Shown: positions 1 through 6,678 of the stretch, one piece after another | Numbering within the stretch: the first letter of the stretch is position 1 | Layout: every line of letters starts with the position of its first letter | Made by a program: the position numbers and the translations under genes | Notes under the pieces: model-generated | Databases searched by the model: none | What the model saw: only the letters and a program-made list of their open reading frames with translations | Told to the model about the DNA's origin: nothing | NCBI GenBank assembly: GCA_030044325.1 | Contig: JASHWA010000347.1 | Coordinates: 1-20,827, forward strand | Source of the DNA: Bryobacteraceae bacterium | Lineage (GTDB): Bacteria > Acidobacteriota > Terriglobia > Bryobacterales > Bryobacteraceae | DNA length: 20,827 nt | Reading direction: 5' to 3'

Positions 1-1
1 A

Positions 2-265
2 GGCGCGGGAGGCCTGGACCGGCGCTCGACACCGCGGCTGACGCCTAGGGAAAAGGAAATCGTGCATCACGTCTGCGGCGGTTTGAAGAACAAGGAGATT
101 GCCGAGGCGCTGGCGATCACGCCCGGAACGGTGAAAGTTCACCTGATGCACATCTTTGAAAAAACCGGCGTGAAGGACCGCTTCGAGCTGGCGGTGCATG
201 GCCGCCGTCTGCTGGGGATCGAGCATGCGGACGACGTGGCTCGGGCGGAAGGGAAGACGGCGTAG
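2..265 (+). CDS. LuxR/NarL-type regulator, C-terminal HTH (5' truncated)
   Basis: The reading frame is open from the window edge to a TAG at 263-265, so this is the 3' end of a longer gene. The visible 87 residues contain a GerE/LuxR helix-turn-helix. It opens with LTPREKEIV at about residue 13, continues with NKEIAEALAITPGTVKVH (scaffold plus recognition helix) and ends with the dimer helix LMHIFEKTGVKDRFELAVHG. This domain binds DNA as a dimer and normally sits at the C-terminus of a response regulator with an N-terminal receiver domain, but the receiver lies outside the window. A GTG at 62 is only an internal codon in the middle of the HTH and should not be used as a start. The target genes are unknown. 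The downstream gene is 410 bp away, so an operon link is unlikely. Confidence 0.85.
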   Translation, partial: GAGGLDRRSTPRLTPREKEIVHHVCGGLKNKEIAEALAITPGTVKVHLMHIFEKTGVKDRFELAVHGRRLLGIEHADDVARAEGKTA

Positions 266-675
266 AGGAAGGTAGTAGGAAGTAGGAAGTGGGTCCCGGT
301 TCCCGCTTCCGAAGAGACACTTCCGGAGGTTGGGTTCTCAGGCTTCCGGTCAGAGGAGCTTCCCACTTCCTTTCATTTCTTTGCGGCCGCCCCGTCGACT
401 TTGTCCCTCAACGGTAAGGGAATCGCCACATCCACGTGCGACTGCTGACCGGTCCTAACGCGCCGATTTTCGCCCATCCGTCGGATTGACGTTGCGACGC
501 GGAGACTCGAGTACTCACGCCGCTCGGTAGAACGGGAGGCCGATGGGTGCGCCCGTCCTTCTGATTCGAGGGTAGTCGAAGGCAGGTAGCCGGGAGTTGG
601 CGTGGAAGCGTATCTGGTTGAGGGTACAGGATTTTTTTTCATGCACTAAAGTGTGACCGGGATCGCGGCGAATAA
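266..675. other. Intergenic region without a convincing gene (about 410 bp)
   Basis: Apart from the inverted repeat at 276-371, nothing here can be assigned. A minus-strand frame at 373-642 is open for 89 codons, but it has no Shine-Dalgarno, an Arg/Ser/Thr/Pro-rich low-complexity composition and no recognisable domain, so it is not called. An eight-T run at 632-639 precedes the next gene. TTGAGG at 618-623 is a possible -35 with no good -10 at the usual distance. Confidence 0.6.
276..371. repeat. Short direct repeat and long-loop inverted repeat after the LuxR gene
   Basis: Two tandem copies of TAGGAAG (276-282 and 283-289) start about ten bases after the regulator's stop. AGGAAGTGGG at 284-293 is perfectly complementary to CCCACTTCCT at 362-371. 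The roughly 68-nt interior is rich in CTTCCG/CCGG and could fold further. It could act as a factor-independent stop or as an mRNA 3'-end structure, but there is no T-run directly after the right arm, so function is unproven. Confidence 0.4.
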
Positions 676-2247
676 ATGGTTGTGACTTCGCCGCAGACGC
701 TTGCCCACGTGCGGGTTCCCGCGCGCAGTATCGAATCGGTGCTCGTGAATCGCTGGGCCCGGCTGGCGATTCCTTCGCTTTCCGACCTTTTCTTTCTCGC
801 GATTCTGGGATGGGTGTTCATGAGCTCGGGATCGGCGGGATGGCAGGGATTGCTGGTAGACGGCGATGTGGGCTGGCACATCCGGACCGGGCAGTATATT
901 CTCGCGCATCACGCGGTGCCGCATCAGGATCTGTACTCTTTTTCGAAACCCGGCGCTCCCTGGTATGCGTGGGAATGGCTCACCGACGTGATCGACGCAT
1001 CGCTTTACAGCCTGGCGGGGTTGAAGGGCGTGGTGCTGATGGCGGGGGTGGTGATCGCGTTGTTTTCGACCACGCTGATCAGAAGGATGGTGTGGCGCGG
1101 ATCGCACCTGTTTGTCGCGATGATCGTGGCGCTGATGGGCGTGGGATCGGCGTCGATCCATTTTCTGGCGCGCCCGCACATTTTTACGCTGCTGCTCTTA
1201 TCGATTTCGGTGTGGATGGTGGAAGCCGACCGGGCGCGGCCGACCCGGCGAATCTGGCTGCTGGTTCCCATCACGATGATATGGACCAACCTGCACGGAG
1301 GGTTTTTGGCGCTGATCGTGGTGCTGGGCGTCGCGACGGCGGGACTGGCGATCGAGCGGAAATTCTCGAATGCGATGCGCTATGCGGCGCTGACGGCGGC
1401 GTGCGGGGCCGCGTCGCTCATCAATCCGTACGGCTACCGGCTGCACCAGCACGTGATCGAGTACTTGCGCTCGGATTGGATCCGAAACGTGATTCAGGAA
1501 TTCCAGTCGCCTTCGTTCCGCAATGAAAACATGATGCAGTTCGAGGCGCTGCTGTTTCTCGGGCTGATGGTAGCGGCGCTTTCGTTCCGGCGCGGACGCG
1601 TGGTCGAGGGGCTGTGGATCGTCGTGTTTGCGAACCTGTCGCTTTCAAGCGTGCGGCATGTTCCCGTGTACGTTACGGTGACGGCGCCGATTCTGGCGGC
1701 GGAAATTTCCGAGTGGTGGAGAGCGTGGACGGCGAATGCGAAAAAGTCGTCGCTTGCGGGGATCATCAACGGGATGGCTGCCGACTCCATCCGGCAATTC
1801 CGGCGGACCAGCGCGTGGCCGGCTCTCGCGGTGATGGCGCTGATGCTGATCGGCCGTCCGATTCCGTGGCCGACGGACTTTGCGCCCGAGGTTTTCCCGG
1901 TGAAGATGGTCCACGAGAACGAGGATTTGCTGCTGAACTCACGGCTGCTGACCACGGATCAATGGGCGGACTTTTTGATTTATACAAATCCGGCGCAAAA
2001 GGTTTTCGTGGACGGGCGCAGCGATTTTTACGGCCCCGAGGTGGGCAACGAATATATCCGCCTGATGAACGGGCAGTGGGATTGGGCGAACATTCTCGAG
2101 AAATACGGCTTCAACGCGGCGCTGCTGCCGGTCGAAAGCTCGCTTTCGCAGCTTCTGAAGATGCGGGCGGATTGGCGCGTAGTCGAGGATGACGGAAAAC
2201 GGATTCTGCTGGTGCGTGCGCCACAGAGGAAGCCTCTAGTCCCCTGA
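676..2247 (+). CDS. Multi-pass membrane protein resembling GT-C glycosyltransferases
   Basis: The protein is 523 residues long with about nine to ten hydrophobic spans, for example around residues 37-50, 115-131, 140-170, 190-225, 290-310, 320-345 and 375-390. The first large non-membrane loop holds VDGDVGWHIRTG (D62, D64, H68), then HQDLYSFSKPGAPWYAWEWL. An acidic motif in the first extracytoplasmic loop followed by a Trp-rich helix is the layout of GT-C enzymes, which move sugars from polyprenyl-phosphate carriers on the outer face of the membrane. The last ~120 residues are soluble (DGRSDFYG, then a short alpha/beta region). Substrate and acceptor cannot be read from the sequence. The ATG at 676 is the first in frame, but its Shine-Dalgarno is weak. 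The gene stands about 125 bp ahead of the Tad operon. A role in modifying surface structures is only an inference, and a non-enzymatic membrane protein is possible. Confidence 0.6.
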   Translation: MVVTSPQTLAHVRVPARSIESVLVNRWARLAIPSLSDLFFLAILGWVFMSSGSAGWQGLLVDGDVGWHIRTGQYILAHHAVPHQDLYSFSKPGAPWYAWEWLTDVIDASLYSLAGLKGVVLMAGVVIALFSTTLIRRMVWRGSHLFVAMIVALMGVGSASIHFLARPHIFTLLLLSISVWMVEADRARPTRRIWLLVPITMIWTNLHGGFLALIVVLGVATAGLAIERKFSNAMRYAALTAACGAASLINPYGYRLHQHVIEYLRSDWIRNVIQEFQSPSFRNENMMQFEALLFLGLMVAALSFRRGRVVEGLWIVVFANLSLSSVRHVPVYVTVTAPILAAEISEWWRAWTANAKKSSLAGIINGMAADSIRQFRRTSAWPALAVMALMLIGRPIPWPTDFAPEVFPVKMVHENEDLLLNSRLLTTDQWADFLIYTNPAQKVFVDGRSDFYGPEVGNEYIRLMNGQWDWANILEKYGFNAALLPVESSLSQLLKMRADWRVVEDDGKRILLVRAPQRKPLVP

Positions 2248-2266
2248 GGCACCTGAGTACCACCTA

Positions 2267-2341
2267 CGGGGAATTCGAAGGCGTAACCAAGGTTCTAAGA
2301 GCCACAGGGATTAGGCAGGCCCAGCCTAATGAAAAACCCCG
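2267..2341 (+). ncRNA. Candidate structured leader RNA ahead of the Tad operon
   Basis: The gap between the membrane protein and the first Tad-operon gene can fold into three helices in a nested arrangement. CGGGG (2267-2271) pairs with CCCCG (2337-2341) as a closing stem. Inside it, GGUUC (2291-2295) pairs with GAGCC (2299-2303) around a UAA loop, and AUUAGGC (2310-2316) pairs perfectly with GCCUAAU (2324-2330) around AGGCCCA. GGG at 2307-2309 could also pair with CCC in that loop. It does not match the c-di-GMP-I, c-di-GMP-II or cobalamin consensus as I know them. It could be a regulatory leader, an attenuator for the upstream gene, or chance pairing in GC-rich DNA. Confidence 0.3.
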
Positions 2342-2361
2342 ACGCGGCCGAAATAAACATT

Positions 2362-2365
2362 GGAG
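2362..2365 (+). promoter_or_regulatory. Shine-Dalgarno setting the start at 2372
   Basis: GGAG lies six bases before the ATG at 2372. It favours that start over the in-frame TTG at 2360, which would itself overlap the ribosome binding site. Confidence 0.6.
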
Positions 2366-2371
2366 CAAACG

Positions 2372-2662
2372 ATGAAGTCGCAGAATGCCGGTCCGTTCGG
2401 AGCGGGCCGTCGGGGAAATTCATCCATGCGGATTCCACAGATCCCCATGGAGTGGATGGACCCGATGAGCTGGCGGCTGCCGTCGGGGAAGGCTCTGGCG
2501 GAATTTGCGCTTCAGGCGGGATTTCTGGCGCTGCTGATGTTGAGCGGACGGCCGAAGCGGAAGATGAAGCCGGTGGCGAAGAAGGTCGAGGAGGCGCCGG
2601 AAATTTCCGGCAGCTTTCGCGAGGGAGAGTTTCAGGAACGGGAGTTTCGAGAAACGAGATGA
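2372..2662 (+). CDS. Small prepilin-like membrane protein of the Tad operon
   Basis: This 96-residue protein matches no family I recognise. Residues 1-39 form a basic/Met-rich leader. Then comes SGKALAEF, which fits the class-III signal rule of Gly at -1 (G39), Glu at +5 (E44) and an aromatic at +6 (F45). The hydrophobic stretch ALQAGFLALLMLSG follows (46-59). The remaining ~37 residues are first strongly basic (RPKRKMK) and then acidic/charged. That layout suggests an atypical pseudopilin or a small single-span assembly factor. The tail is short for TadE/F and long for Flp, so the family is unsettled. The Shine-Dalgarno GGAG at 2362-2365 supports the 2372 start. The TGA overlaps the ATG of the prepilin peptidase (ATGA at 2659-2662), implying coupled translation with the enzyme that would cut it. 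Third-codon GC is high, as in the neighbours, which supports real coding. Confidence 0.6.
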   Translation: MKSQNAGPFGAGRRGNSSMRIPQIPMEWMDPMSWRLPSGKALAEFALQAGFLALLMLSGRPKRKMKPVAKKVEEAPEISGSFREGEFQEREFRETR

Positions 2663-3141
2663 GCACGCAGATGTGGATCGTAATCCTGGTGGGAGTGGCG
2701 GCGATGGCGGATGACATCGCGCGGCGCAGGATTGCGAACTGGATACCGGCAGCCGCGCTCGCCGGGGGTTGGGGATGGCAGGCCGGCCAGCTCGGAATCC
2801 TCCAGGGGTCGCTCGCGGCGCTGGAGGGCGCGGCGGCCGGATTTGCAATTTTTTTGTTCTTTTATCTGCGCGGGGGAATGGGCGGCGGAGACGTGAAGCT
2901 GATGGCCGGATTCGGCGCGCTGCTCGGATGGAGCGGGGTGTTGTGGGCAGGGCTGTTCACCGGAGTGCTGGGCGGGTTATTTGCAGCGTTCGTGGTGGCC
3001 TACAAGGCGGTGCGGCGCACGCTGGGAGCACGGGAGAAAGCGGCGCTGACGCAGGAAGAGAAGGAGCGGCGCGAATCGATTCCCTACGCTCCGGCGATCG
3101 CGCTGGGAGTTTGGTTAGCGGCGCTGCTTCCGAAGGGTTGA
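2659..3141 (+). CDS. Type IV prepilin peptidase, TadV/CpaA type (A24)
   Basis: This 160-residue integral membrane aspartic protease cleaves prepilin leaders on the cytoplasmic face. It has only the peptidase part and lacks the N-terminal methyltransferase/zinc domain of PilD, as is normal for TadV/CpaA. Both catalytic aspartates are visible: D19 in DDIARRRIANWIP, and D78 in GMGGGDVKLMAG, the GxGD motif. About five hydrophobic spans cover residues 5-17, 28-50, 54-72, 80-113 and 146-158. The frame is open upstream to 2329, but that stretch is a shadow of the preceding small gene. The ATG at 2659 overlapping that gene's stop is the sensible start and gives the right length. It is followed 16 bp later by cpaB. 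Confidence 0.88.
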   Translation: MSTQMWIVILVGVAAMADDIARRRIANWIPAAALAGGWGWQAGQLGILQGSLAALEGAAAGFAIFLFFYLRGGMGGGDVKLMAGFGALLGWSGVLWAGLFTGVLGGLFAAFVVAYKAVRRTLGAREKAALTQEEKERRESIPYAPAIALGVWLAALLPKG

Positions 3142-3157
3142 GGACGGGAGAACAACT

Positions 3158-4066
3158 ATGGATCGAAGATTTCTAACGGTTTTGGGCGTCAGCATGTTAT
3201 TCGCCCTGGTGGCGACGACCGTGATTTACCAGATGCGGGGCTCGGCGAGCAGCACCAAGCAGGAGGCGGCCAATCAGCGCGACATCGTGGTCGCCACGCG
3301 TCCGCTGGGTGTGGGCGTAATGGTGAAGCCGCCGGACGTGAAGATCGTTAAGATCGCCGCCGAGGCGTTTCCCAAGGGCGCGTTCTCCAAGGTCGAAGAC
3401 GTGCTGGACCGGCCGGTGGTGTCGAACGTCCTGCTCGACGAGCCGATTCTGGAAGGGCGGCTCGCGGCGAAGGGCAGCGGCCTGGGTCTGGCGCCGACGA
3501 TTCCGGTGGGCATGCGCGCGGTGACGGTGCGAGTGAACGACGTCGCGGGCGTGGCCGGATTTGTTCTCCCGGGAATGCACGTGGATGTGCTGGTGACGGG
3601 ACATCCGCCGAGCGACGCCAATGACATGACCACCACGGTGCTGCAAAACATCCTGGTGCTTTCGGCCGGGCAGACGATGCAGCCGGATACCCGCGGACAG
3701 GCGATGCCGGCTCCGACCGTGACGCTGCTGGCAACTCCGGACCAGGCCGAGACGCTGACGCTCGCCGGAAACGACGGCAGGATTCAACTGATTCTAAGGA
3801 ATTCGAGCGATCAGACCATCGAGAAGACGCCGGGCCGCGTGGTGGCGGAATTGTACAACGGGCATCGCGCGCCGCCGCCGGCTCCGGCTCCGGCTACGGC
3901 GGCAGAGAAGCGTCCGCCGCGTCCGAGACCGGCAGCGCGGCCGGCTCCGGCGCCGGTGGTTGCCGCGGCACCTCCTCCTCCTCCGCCGCCTCCTCCGGAC
4001 CAGATCATCATGATCCGCGGAACGCAGCGGACCGTGGAAACGATTCCGAATAACACGAAGAACTGA
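3158..4066 (+). CDS. cpaB: Flp pilus assembly protein CpaB/RcpC
   Basis: This 302-residue protein has an N-terminal membrane anchor (residues 5-24). A SAF domain follows at about 42-107 (RDIVVATRPLGVGVMVKPPD ... NVLLDEPILEGRLA). The CpaB/RcpC domain covers about 118-225 (GMRAVTVRVNDVAGVAGFVLPGMHVDVLV, listed here as family signature; then TVTLLATPDQAETLTLA). The SAF domain is thought to touch peptidoglycan, and the protein helps build the periplasmic conduit with the secretin. Residues ~235-280 are a Pro/Ala/Arg linker ending in nine consecutive prolines (272-280). After it comes the short conserved tail IIMIRGTQRTVETI, typical of CpaB C-termini. GGGAG at 3146-3150 is a good Shine-Dalgarno for the ATG at 3158. 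The gene lies 20 bp upstream of cpaC, as usual in Tad loci. Confidence 0.9.
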   Translation: MDRRFLTVLGVSMLFALVATTVIYQMRGSASSTKQEAANQRDIVVATRPLGVGVMVKPPDVKIVKIAAEAFPKGAFSKVEDVLDRPVVSNVLLDEPILEGRLAAKGSGLGLAPTIPVGMRAVTVRVNDVAGVAGFVLPGMHVDVLVTGHPPSDANDMTTTVLQNILVLSAGQTMQPDTRGQAMPAPTVTLLATPDQAETLTLAGNDGRIQLILRNSSDQTIEKTPGRVVAELYNGHRAPPPAPAPATAAEKRPPRPRPAARPAPAPVVAAAPPPPPPPPPDQIIMIRGTQRTVETIPNNTKN

Positions 4067-4086
4067 CAAAAGGCAGGGACTTCATC

Positions 4087-5421
4087 ATGATTCGATCCAC
4101 TTTAAGAACACTGGCTGCGGGCGCGGTGATCGCGGCGGGCATGGCGTTCGGGCAGAGCGCGGAAGATTTACGGCTGACGGTGGGTAAGACGGTGGTGATC
4201 GACTACCCGACCGACGTGCGGCAGATTCTGACGAGCGACCCGGGCGTGGTGGATTACAGCGCGATCACCACGCGCGAAATCGTGCTCAGCGGCAAGGGTC
4301 TGGGCAACGCGACGATGGTGGTATGGAGCAAGGACGGGCAGCGCACCTTCTACAACGTCAACGTGGAAATGAACCTCGATCCGCTGCGCCATCTGCTCAA
4401 AGACACCTTCCCCAAGGAAAACATCGAGCCGCACAGCTCGCGCGACACGATCTCGCTAAACGGGCGAGTGTCGAACAAAGCGGTGGGCGAGCAGGCGATG
4501 CAGATGGCGGGAACGTACGCCAAGACGGTGGTGAACAATCTGCAGGTGGAAGCGCCGGCGGTGGAGAAACAGGTTCTGTTGCGGGTGCGCTTCGCCGAGC
4601 TCGACCGCACCAAGGAGACGCAGTTCGGAGTGAACCTGCTGGGCCTGGCGGGGCAGACGCAGATGGCGACGTCGGCGGGGACGCTGGGGGCGACGGGAAA
4701 CTCGACCCTATCGGCAGCCGGTAACACGGTTACCAACGCCAGCACCTCGGCGATTTCGATTCCCTCCGCGCTGAGCATCTTCGGATTCGATCCGAAGCTG
4801 AACATCGGCGCGTTCCTTCAGGCGCTGCAATCGGAGAACATCCTGGAGATCCTGGCGGAGCCGAACCTGGTGACCACCAACGGAAAAGAGGCGTCGTTCC
4901 TGTCCGGCGGGCAGTTCCCGGTTCCGGTGCTGCAGGGCGGCGCGAATTCGGGTGCGGTGACGGTTCAGTACAAGGAATTCGGAATCATCCTCAAATTCCT
5001 GCCGACGGTGACGGATCACAAGACGATCAAGATGCACTTGTACCAGGAAGTCTCGACCATCGACACGGCCAACTCGGTGACGCTCGACGGCTTCCAGATT
5101 CCGGGGCTGGCGTCGCGCAAAGCGGAGACGGACGTGGAGTTGGCGGAGGGGCAGAGTTTCGTAGTGGCGGGGCTGCTCGATAACCAGGAGCAGGACCAGT
5201 TCGCCAAGATCCCGGTGCTTTCGAGTCTGCCGATCTTCGGGGCGTTATTCAAGACCAAAACGGAAACCAAGTCGCGGACCGATCTGCTGCTGGTAGTGAC
5301 GCCGGAGATCACGCAGCCGCTGAATCCGGGCCAGGTTCCGAATCTGTATATGCCCAAGGATTTCCTGGTGCGGCTGAATCCGCAGGACTTCCAGCAGAAC
5401 GGGAAATCGAAGAAGAACTGA
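4087..5421 (+). CDS. cpaC: Tad pilus secretin CpaC/RcpA
   Basis: This 444-residue protein forms the outer-membrane ring through which the Tad pilus passes. The signal peptide covers about residues 1-22 (hydrophobic AAGAVIAAGMAFG, then QSAEDL). The N-terminal pilus-formation domain runs about 27-97 (LRLTVGKTVVIDYP, VLSGKGLGNATMVVW). A short BON-like segment lies at about 100-155. The secretin domain runs from about 155 to 425, with LAEPNLVTTNGKEASFLSGG, then GIILKFLPTV and the closing signature DLLLVVTPEI. A Gly/Ser/Thr/Ala-rich segment at about 190-220 interrupts the start of the secretin fold and probably forms a loop. It sits between cpaB and cpaE in the standard order. No lipobox is seen, so any pilotin would be encoded elsewhere. 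Confidence 0.93.
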   Translation: MIRSTLRTLAAGAVIAAGMAFGQSAEDLRLTVGKTVVIDYPTDVRQILTSDPGVVDYSAITTREIVLSGKGLGNATMVVWSKDGQRTFYNVNVEMNLDPLRHLLKDTFPKENIEPHSSRDTISLNGRVSNKAVGEQAMQMAGTYAKTVVNNLQVEAPAVEKQVLLRVRFAELDRTKETQFGVNLLGLAGQTQMATSAGTLGATGNSTLSAAGNTVTNASTSAISIPSALSIFGFDPKLNIGAFLQALQSENILEILAEPNLVTTNGKEASFLSGGQFPVPVLQGGANSGAVTVQYKEFGIILKFLPTVTDHKTIKMHLYQEVSTIDTANSVTLDGFQIPGLASRKAETDVELAEGQSFVVAGLLDNQEQDQFAKIPVLSSLPIFGALFKTKTETKSRTDLLLVVTPEITQPLNPGQVPNLYMPKDFLVRLNPQDFQQNGKSKKN

Positions 5422-5457
5422 GCCTGTTGCGAGAACAGGGGGAGACGACGGCAGAAC

Positions 5458-6663
5458 ATGAGTCCACGCGTGCAGAGCGAAGCCGAGATAGCGGCAGTGC
5501 TGATCGCGCCGGACCGCGCGCTGGCTCAGAAGTTTCTGGATACTCTGCCGCAGACGCGCGCGTTTCAGATTCTGGCGGATTTGAAGAATTATCCGCCGCA
5601 GCAGACGCTGGAGATTCGGGCGCGGCAGCTCAAGCCGCAGGTGATCCTGCTGGACGTCGCCACGGACTTGAGCGCGGCGACGGAGCTGGTGCGTTCGGTT
5701 ACCTCGCTCAATCCGCCGGTGCACGTGGTGGGGCTGCACACGCACAACGATCCCAACGCGATTCTGCAATCGTTACGGGCGGGCGCGATCGAATTCCTGT
5801 ACGCGCCGTTCGACGCCGGTACGCAAAGAGAAGCGGTGGCGCGGCTGCGGCGGCTGTGCGTGACGGAAGCGCCGCCGGAGCCGGAGACCGGCCACGTGAT
5901 CGCGTTTGCGAGCTCCAAGCCGGGCTCGGGCGCTTCCACCATCGCCACGCAGAGCGCGTTCTCGCTCCAGCGGCTGACCAATAAACGCGTGCTGCTGGCC
6001 GACTTCGACCTGACCGGCGGCACCATCGGATTCTATCTGAAGCTGAGCCACAACTATTCGCTGGTGGATGCGCTGCAACACGTCGAGCATCTCGACCTGG
6101 CGCTGTGGAACTCGCTCACGGTGAATTACGGAGGCGTGGACATTCTACCGGCGCCGGCCGCGCCCTACGCGGATGCGCTGGACTCGTCGCGTCTGCGCAT
6201 TTTAGTGGATCACGCGCGGCGGCTGTACGACTGGGTGATCCTCGATCTGCCGAGCGTGTTTCACCGCACCAGCCTGATGGCGGTTTCCGAATGCGAGCAG
6301 GCGTTTCTGGTGACCACGACCGAGCTTCCGAGCCTCCACCTGACGCGCAAGGCGATAAACCTGGTGGATCAACTGGGGTTCCCTCGCGACCGCTTCCGCG
6401 TGCTGGTGAATCGCGCCGATAAGCGTGACGAGATTGGCACCGACGCCATGGAGAAACTGTTCAACTGTCCGGTGCATGCCAGTCTGCCGAACGATTATTT
6501 TTCGCTGCACCGGGTGGTGACGCTGGGCCAGCCGCTGGGCAATGACGGCGATCTGGGCAAATCGATCGAGAACGTGACGGCGAAGTTGTGCGGGTCGCTC
6601 GGGACCAGCGGGAAGCCGGCCGCACAGGCGCGTGGCATGCGGCCCGCCCTGTCGCAGGCGTGA
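5458..6663 (+). CDS. cpaE: Tad pilus localisation ATPase-like protein CpaE/TadZ
   Basis: This 401-residue protein has two parts. The first is a receiver-like alpha/beta domain at about 10-125, without an obvious phospho-acceptor context. The second is a ParA/MinD-type domain at about 145-370 starting VIAFASSKPGSGASTIATQ. Family members place the Tad machine at a cell pole or other site through interaction with CpaF. The P-loop reads KPGSGAST at 154-161: the first (signature) Lys is present, but the usual GK[ST] lysine is Ala159. Atypical Walker A motifs are known in TadZ proteins and suggest weak or altered ATP hydrolysis. DFDLTGGTIG, with the DxD(x)3G pattern, is preserved. The start at 5458 has a purine-rich stretch (GGGGGAG) about ten bases upstream. 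It follows cpaC by 36 bp and precedes cpaF by 15 bp. Confidence 0.88.
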   Translation: MSPRVQSEAEIAAVLIAPDRALAQKFLDTLPQTRAFQILADLKNYPPQQTLEIRARQLKPQVILLDVATDLSAATELVRSVTSLNPPVHVVGLHTHNDPNAILQSLRAGAIEFLYAPFDAGTQREAVARLRRLCVTEAPPEPETGHVIAFASSKPGSGASTIATQSAFSLQRLTNKRVLLADFDLTGGTIGFYLKLSHNYSLVDALQHVEHLDLALWNSLTVNYGGVDILPAPAAPYADALDSSRLRILVDHARRLYDWVILDLPSVFHRTSLMAVSECEQAFLVTTTELPSLHLTRKAINLVDQLGFPRDRFRVLVNRADKRDEIGTDAMEKLFNCPVHASLPNDYFSLHRVVTLGQPLGNDGDLGKSIENVTAKLCGSLGTSGKPAAQARGMRPALSQA

Positions 6664-6678
6664 AGATGACGGATTTTT

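Noticed and set aside
373..642. Minus-strand 89-codon frame in the first intergenic region
   Set aside because: No Shine-Dalgarno, low-complexity Arg/Ser/Thr/Pro composition and no domain. Only the short PriA-like string was worth a separate note.
2248..2371. c-di-GMP (GEMM-I or II) or cobalamin riboswitch in the Tad leader
   Set aside because: The GEMM-I core GGCAAACC/GGACGCAAAGCC with GNRA loop, the GEMM-II core and the B12-box context are all missing. Only a generic folded leader is claimed.
2329..2658. N-terminal extension of the prepilin peptidase
   Set aside because: The extension is an Ala/Gly/Glu-rich shadow of the upstream small gene. The peptidase family starts at about 2659, where an ATG overlaps that gene's stop.
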